NCBI GenBank assembly: GCA_014523695.1
Contig: JAATVS010000249.1
Coordinates: 1-10,308, forward strand
Direction of reading: 5' to 3'
Source of the DNA: Nitrososphaerales archaeon TH5895
Lineage (GTDB): Archaea; Thermoproteota; Nitrososphaeria; Nitrososphaerales; Nitrososphaeraceae
DNA: 10,308 bases
Below the pieces are notes generated by a model. The model saw only the letters and a list, made by a program, of their open reading frames with translations, was not told the origin of the DNA and searched no databases. The position numbers were made by a program, and so were the translations under genes. The stretch's first letter is position 1. Each line of letters starts with the position of its first letter. Below, piece by piece: positions 6,669 to 10,308 of this stretch.

Positions 6669-7672
6669 ATATTCAGGATATAGATGAAGAAATGGAATCT
6701 ACCGCAGCGGAAATGAACAAATACATGCTGGCAAGATTAAAGGGCAGCCCTTCAGAACTTTACTCCGCCTCGGCTCACTATATCAATAGTGGTGGCAAGA
6801 GACTTAGACCATTTATGGTTGTAAAATCTTGCGAGATGTTTGGAGGAACAAAGATCAAGGCCCTACCAGCAGCAGCTTCAGTTGAGATGATCCATAATTT
6901 TTCCCTCGTTCATGATGACATAATGGATAATGACGATGTCAGACACAGTGTTCCCACCGTTCACAAGTCATATGGACTACCTCTGGCAATCCTAGCTGGC
7001 GACGTATTATTTTCAAAAGCGTACCAGATGATCGTTGAAAATTGTAGCAAGTTAGGTACTTCTGACAGTAGAATTTGTGAAATGGTATATAGGCTGTCGA
7101 ATGCCTGCGTTGACGTATGTGAGGGGCAAGCTCTCGACCTCGGGATAGCGTTTGAAGATAGGTTTATTGATGAAAATGAATACATCTCAATGATAAGCAA
7201 GAAAACGGCAGCCCTGTTTGGATTGTCTTGTGCTCTGGGTGTTCTTTCTGCTCCAACTTCTAGGGAGGAAGATGTATTTGCCTTAACTCAGTTCGGGGAA
7301 AATGTAGGAATCGCATTTCAACTCATTGACGATCTTATAGGAGTAATAGGTGATGCAAAATTGACCGGCAAATCCGTCGGAAATGACCTAAGGGAAGGTA
7401 AAAAAACTCTACCCATTCTCCTCGCGCTAAAAATTAGTAATAACCACAATCGGGATAAGATCCTAAGAGCCTTTGCCTCCAGAAATGCCTCTAGTACAGA
7501 GATACGGGAGGCGGTGAAAGCAATCTCTTCATTAGGCATTGAGCAAGCAGTGAGAGATAATGCGAGGCGACATATCCAAAAAGCTATAGAATCGATCTCT
7601 CAATACGATGATAGCATACCAAAGAGAAAAATCATTGCTTCGGCTCATTTTATCGTCGAGAGGACGGTTTAA
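6665..7672 (+). CDS. idsA: Geranylgeranyl diphosphate synthase (short-chain trans-prenyltransferase)
   Basis: It condenses IPP with allylic diphosphates to build the C20 chain of archaeal ether lipids. Of its 335 residues the diagnostic parts are GGKRLRP (43-49), the first Asp-rich motif DDIMD (84-88) followed by DDVR, EGQALDL (153-159), FQLIDDLIG (218-226) as the second Asp-rich motif, TGKSVGNDLREGKKT with the conserved Lys-Thr, and an all-helical pattern. The residue five before the first motif is F79. In the Sulfolobus acidocaldarius enzyme an aromatic residue at this position limits the chain to C20, so GGPP is the likely product. The second motif ends in Gly (DDLIG) rather than Asp, as in some archaeal homologues. 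The TTG start at 6665 overlaps the fni stop as TTGA and follows GAGGTGA; an in-frame ATG at 6692 would lose only nine residues. Confidence 0.94.
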   Translation: MNIQDIDEEMESTAAEMNKYMLARLKGSPSELYSASAHYINSGGKRLRPFMVVKSCEMFGGTKIKALPAAASVEMIHNFSLVHDDIMDNDDVRHSVPTVHKSYGLPLAILAGDVLFSKAYQMIVENCSKLGTSDSRICEMVYRLSNACVDVCEGQALDLGIAFEDRFIDENEYISMISKKTAALFGLSCALGVLSAPTSREEDVFALTQFGENVGIAFQLIDDLIGVIGDAKLTGKSVGNDLREGKKTLPILLALKISNNHNRDKILRAFASRNASSTEIREAVKAISSLGIEQAVRDNARRHIQKAIESISQYDDSIPKRKIIASAHFIVERTV

Positions 7673-7681
7673 ATCCTCAAG

Positions 7682-9421
7682 ATGTCTTCAGACGAAGCAA
7701 TTCAGCAAATAATTAAAAAAATAGTATTAAGAAATGCCATAGAATATGGTGGAAGTGCAAAATATGACGTTGTGATCTCAAAGGTGGTTGGTTTGAGGCC
7801 CGATCTCCGACCGATGATAAAGGAGCTAATTCCTCTTATCAAAAAAATTGTAGATGACGTTAACTCGCTCGATTTCTCTGACCAGGAGAAGATGGCATCA
7901 AAACTTTTAGTGTTCCAGGATGTAGATAAGGCTGCCAACCGTAAGGAAGAGCCAAGTCTACCTCCCCTTCAAGAAGCTACCATGGGAGAAGTCGTGACAA
8001 GATTCCCTCCCGAACCTAATGGCTATCCTCATATCGGGCACGCTAAGGCCGCAATAATTGACCAAGAATATGCGAGGATGTATGAGGGTAAGTTAATACT
8101 CAGATTTGATGACACAAATCCATTAAATGAAAAGTTGGAATTCTATAACGCTATCAAGGAAGGACTTGAATGGCTTGGAATCGTACCTGACCTCATCAAG
8201 AATACATCTGATGATATCAAGATTCTCCACTCTTATGGACGGAGAATGGTTATAAAAGAAGATGCGTACGTTTGCACATGCAAGTCGGACGAAATTCATT
8301 CTATGCGAGCAAAAGGCGTAGACTGTCCCTGTAGGACCCTGGACAGCAATGATCAGATGGAGCGCCTGGAGAAATTTTTCGATGGTTCGTTTGAACAGAA
8401 TGAAGCTATAATACGATTCCGGGGAAATATGTCTGATCTTAATACCGCGATGCGAGACCCTACATTATTCAGGATCATCGACGCCGACCACCCGAAGCTT
8501 GGTAGGAGTATAAGGGTGTTCCCTACATACGACTTTGCTGCGCCGGTCGAGGATAGTCTCGATGGCGTCACCCACGCGATGCGAACAAAGGAATATGAGC
8601 TTCGAAACGCACTATATTTTTCGGTACTTAAATCATTGTGCCTTCGCCAACCTAAGCTGCTGGAGTTTTCTCGCCTGGAATTTGAAGGGATGCCAGTTTC
8701 CAAAAGGAAGTTAAAACCTCTTGTTCAAGATGGCTTAGTCTCTGGATGGGATGATCCTAGGCTTCCAACCTTGGCGGCACTCAAAATAAGAGGGGTACTT
8801 CCAGAGGCTATCCACAAATTTATCCTCTCTCTAGGAATTTCATTAGCCGATACCAAACCTCCATTTGAGTCGCTTGAAGCATATAACAGAAAGTTACTCG
8901 ACAAGATATCACTACGCCTCTTCTTTGTTAAGCATCCTGTAGAAGTTAGGATTCGCAACCCAATTCTGGGCAAGATTGAACTAAAAAATCATCCTACGGC
9001 TCAGCTCGGCACTAGGAATGTCCAGATCTCTGATCGTGTATACATAGATAGAGCAGATGCTGACCGATTGGCGAGGGGGCAAGAAATCAGACTTATGGAA
9101 ATGTACAACATTCAGCTCGAGGATAAGATACAAGAAGAAAATGGTATAGACCATTTGCGTGTAATCAATACAGGGCAAGAGATAAAGACAAATATACCGA
9201 AAGTGCAATGGGTTTCAAATGATGATATGGTACCGTTCACTGTTATAGTCCCTGACAAGCTTTTTATTAATGGAGAATTTAACAAAGATAGTCTTCGCAC
9301 ATATAACGGAATTGCGGAATCATACGTGTCAAAGGTCCAACTGGGCAGCCATATCCAATTAGTCCGTTTTGGCTTTTGTAGATTGCAAACTAATGGAGTA
9401 GCAATATATACGCACGGTTAG
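7682..9421 (+). CDS. gltX: Glutamyl-tRNA synthetase, archaeal type
   Basis: It charges tRNA-Glu with glutamate and, as in most archaea, probably also mischarges tRNA-Gln for later amidation by GatDE; the second role is inferred. The 579 residues comprise an N-terminal helical extension (about 1-100) typical of archaeal GluRS/GlnRS, then the class I catalytic core starting with RFPPEPNGYPHIGHAKA, where HIGH is at 117-120. A zinc-type knot follows with C198, C200, C215 and C217. FRIIDADH and YDFAAPVED lie in the catalytic core, VSKRK (339-343) is the KMSKS-type loop, and a beta-barrel anticodon domain follows in the archaeal/eukaryotic style. Glutamate versus glutamine specificity cannot be read from motifs alone, but archaeal enzymes of this type are GluRS. 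It starts nine bases after the prenyl synthase with no Shine-Dalgarno motif and looks intact. Confidence 0.94.
   Translation: MSSDEAIQQIIKKIVLRNAIEYGGSAKYDVVISKVVGLRPDLRPMIKELIPLIKKIVDDVNSLDFSDQEKMASKLLVFQDVDKAANRKEEPSLPPLQEATMGEVVTRFPPEPNGYPHIGHAKAAIIDQEYARMYEGKLILRFDDTNPLNEKLEFYNAIKEGLEWLGIVPDLIKNTSDDIKILHSYGRRMVIKEDAYVCTCKSDEIHSMRAKGVDCPCRTLDSNDQMERLEKFFDGSFEQNEAIIRFRGNMSDLNTAMRDPTLFRIIDADHPKLGRSIRVFPTYDFAAPVEDSLDGVTHAMRTKEYELRNALYFSVLKSLCLRQPKLLEFSRLEFEGMPVSKRKLKPLVQDGLVSGWDDPRLPTLAALKIRGVLPEAIHKFILSLGISLADTKPPFESLEAYNRKLLDKISLRLFFVKHPVEVRIRNPILGKIELKNHPTAQLGTRNVQISDRVYIDRADADRLARGQEIRLMEMYNIQLEDKIQEENGIDHLRVINTGQEIKTNIPKVQWVSNDDMVPFTVIVPDKLFINGEFNKDSLRTYNGIAESYVSKVQLGSHIQLVRFGFCRLQTNGVAIYTHG
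9403..9410 (+). promoter_or_regulatory. Candidate TATA box for the FAH-family gene
   Basis: AATATATA sits inside the last codons of gltX, with its centre about 33 bases before the ATG at 9440. Normal spacing would give a start near 9432 and a leader of about eight bases. The FAH gene could therefore be transcribed apart from the housekeeping genes before it. It lies in coding sequence, so chance is possible. Confidence 0.4.
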
Positions 9422-9439
9422 ACAATAATTAGAAATGAA

Positions 9440-10308
9440 ATGAAGATAGCCAGAGTAAAAGATTCCAACAACACCGAGACATATGCCTTAATCTCTAGTG
9501 ACGAAAAGAAACTTGTGACAAGAAATGAGATTCAAGAACAGACTGGAATTCCTATACCTGTTTCAATTAAAGAATTCATGTTTAATGGCTGGTTAGATGA
9601 AGTCAGGGAAAATTACCATAAGCTTAACTATCCACACTTTGTAAAGGATTTGGATTTGCTAGTTCCCATTCCAAATCCTCCGAAGATATTATGCTTAGCC
9701 TTTAATTACTATGACCACGCAAGGGACGCCGGCCTTACCCCCTCTGATGAACCTGTCATATTTATGAAGCCACGAACTACGCTTAATTCACCATATAATG
9801 ACATAATATGCCCGCACTTTGTAACCAGGCTTGATTATGAGGCTGAAATAGCTGCAATAATTGGAAAGAACGCAAGAAATATTCCTGAGGAGAGATCTTT
9901 AGATGTCGTCTTTGGGTACATGATACTTCATGATGTCTCAGCGAGAGACATCCAATTCAAAGACAAGCAATTCACCAGAGGCAAAAGTATGGACACGTTT
10001 GCACCTTGTGGCCCTTGGATTACCACAAAGGACGAGGTAGAAGATCCTCAGAATCTTTCAATAGTCACAAAGGTAAATGGCGAAATGAGGCAGAATTCAT
10101 CTAGCATGAATATGGTCCTTTCCATTAAGAAGATTATTGCTAGCCTAAGCAGTGTCATGACTATTGAAGCTGGAGACATTATTTCCACTGGAACGCCAGC
10201 TGGTGTTGCAATGTCGATGAAGGAACCTCGATATTTGGAGGACGGCGATGTGGTCGAAATTACTATTGAAAGGCTCGGGACAATTAGAAATCGAGTTACT
10301 TTCAATTA
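9440..10308 (+). CDS. Fumarylacetoacetate hydrolase (FAH) family protein, 3' end at window edge
   Basis: Members of this family hydrolyse, decarboxylate or isomerise acylpyruvates and related 2-oxo acids with a bound Mg2+ or Mn2+. The 289 codons present show an N-terminal cap domain (about 1-75) and then the FAH core: CLAFNYYDHARDAG (H93), FMKPRTTL, the metal ligands E134 and E136 in DYEAEIAAIIG, the third ligand D165 in HDVSARDIQ, RGKSMDTFAPCGPW with K182, and STGTPAGV near 249-256. Most homologues have NYxxHxxE; here Asp (D96) stands where Glu is usual. The exact substrate cannot be told. The frame stays open to the last base, ending in TA, and the length is close to that of full homologues, so the stop may be only one base beyond the edge. 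The nearby ATG at 9435 is in another frame and stops at once. It lies 18 bases after gltX. Confidence 0.88.
   Translation, partial: MKIARVKDSNNTETYALISSDEKKLVTRNEIQEQTGIPIPVSIKEFMFNGWLDEVRENYHKLNYPHFVKDLDLLVPIPNPPKILCLAFNYYDHARDAGLTPSDEPVIFMKPRTTLNSPYNDIICPHFVTRLDYEAEIAAIIGKNARNIPEERSLDVVFGYMILHDVSARDIQFKDKQFTRGKSMDTFAPCGPWITTKDEVEDPQNLSIVTKVNGEMRQNSSSMNMVLSIKKIIASLSSVMTIEAGDIISTGTPAGVAMSMKEPRYLEDGDVVEITIERLGTIRNRVTFN

Noticed and set aside
6692..6694. ATG as the start of the GGPP synthase gene
   Set aside because: It is possible and would lose only nine residues, but it has no Shine-Dalgarno motif, whereas TTG 6665 has GAGGTGA seven bases upstream and the same stop overlap as the MEMO gene.
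7667..7675. TTTAAAT-type box just before gltX
   Set aside because: It lies too close to the gltX ATG at 7682; normal spacing would place transcription start inside the gene, and the next in-frame Met is about 45 codons in, within the N-terminal domain.
9435..9443. First ATG before the FAH gene as its start
   Set aside because: It is in a different frame and meets a TGA after one further codon; the ATG at 9440 opens the conserved frame.
1..10308. CRISPR arrays, insertion sequences, toxin-antitoxin or defence systems
   Set aside because: I saw no spaced direct repeats, transposase motifs, or small paired genes; the window is filled by conserved housekeeping genes.

Overview
The window looks like a core, chromosomal piece of an archaeal genome of moderate GC content. 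The evidence is an archaeal/eukaryotic-type RNA polymerase subunit (RpoN), an archaeal-type GluRS with a long N-terminal extension, isopentenyl phosphate kinase next to mevalonate kinase, type 2 IPP isomerase, TATA-like promoters and oligo-T terminators. The C-terminal extension of RpoN and the overall gene order suggest Thaumarchaeota (Nitrososphaeria or a related lineage). That placement is an inference from remembered family features, not from a search.

Layout: positions 1-377 hold no convincing gene. A class II tRNA-Leu(GAG) at 389-473 is on the minus strand and is followed by a T8 terminator. A roughly 150-bp divergent promoter region separates it from rpoN. From 624 to the right edge, nine genes lie head to tail on the plus strand with gaps of at most 41 bases: rpoN, eno, rps2 (uS2), a MEMO-family gene, mevalonate kinase, isopentenyl phosphate kinase, fni (type 2 IDI), idsA-type GGPP synthase, gltX and a fumarylacetoacetate-hydrolase-family gene that is cut by the window edge within its last codon or codons.

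How the genes work together: rpoN, rps2, gltX and the tRNA serve transcription and translation, and eno serves glycolysis/gluconeogenesis. The middle block makes isoprenoid precursors for archaeal ether lipids. MVK phosphorylates mevalonate, IPK converts isopentenyl phosphate to IPP, Fni makes DMAPP, and the prenyl synthase condenses them, probably to GGPP. The steps between mevalonate 5-phosphate and isopentenyl phosphate, and the HMG-CoA steps, are not encoded here. MEMO has no firmly assigned role in archaea but sits inside this block.

Most of the window is conserved housekeeping sequence, and I found no new defence, mobile or biosynthetic system. The points most worth a second look are two TTG starts (MEMO and GGPP synthase) that share the same TTGA stop/start overlap and a Shine-Dalgarno motif while the ATG-start genes lack one; a Ser/acid-rich N-terminal extension on ribosomal protein uS2; the absence of the L18e-L13-S9 genes that lie between tRNA-Leu and rpoN in some other archaea; and a T8 run inside mevalonate kinase followed by a good candidate internal promoter before ipk.
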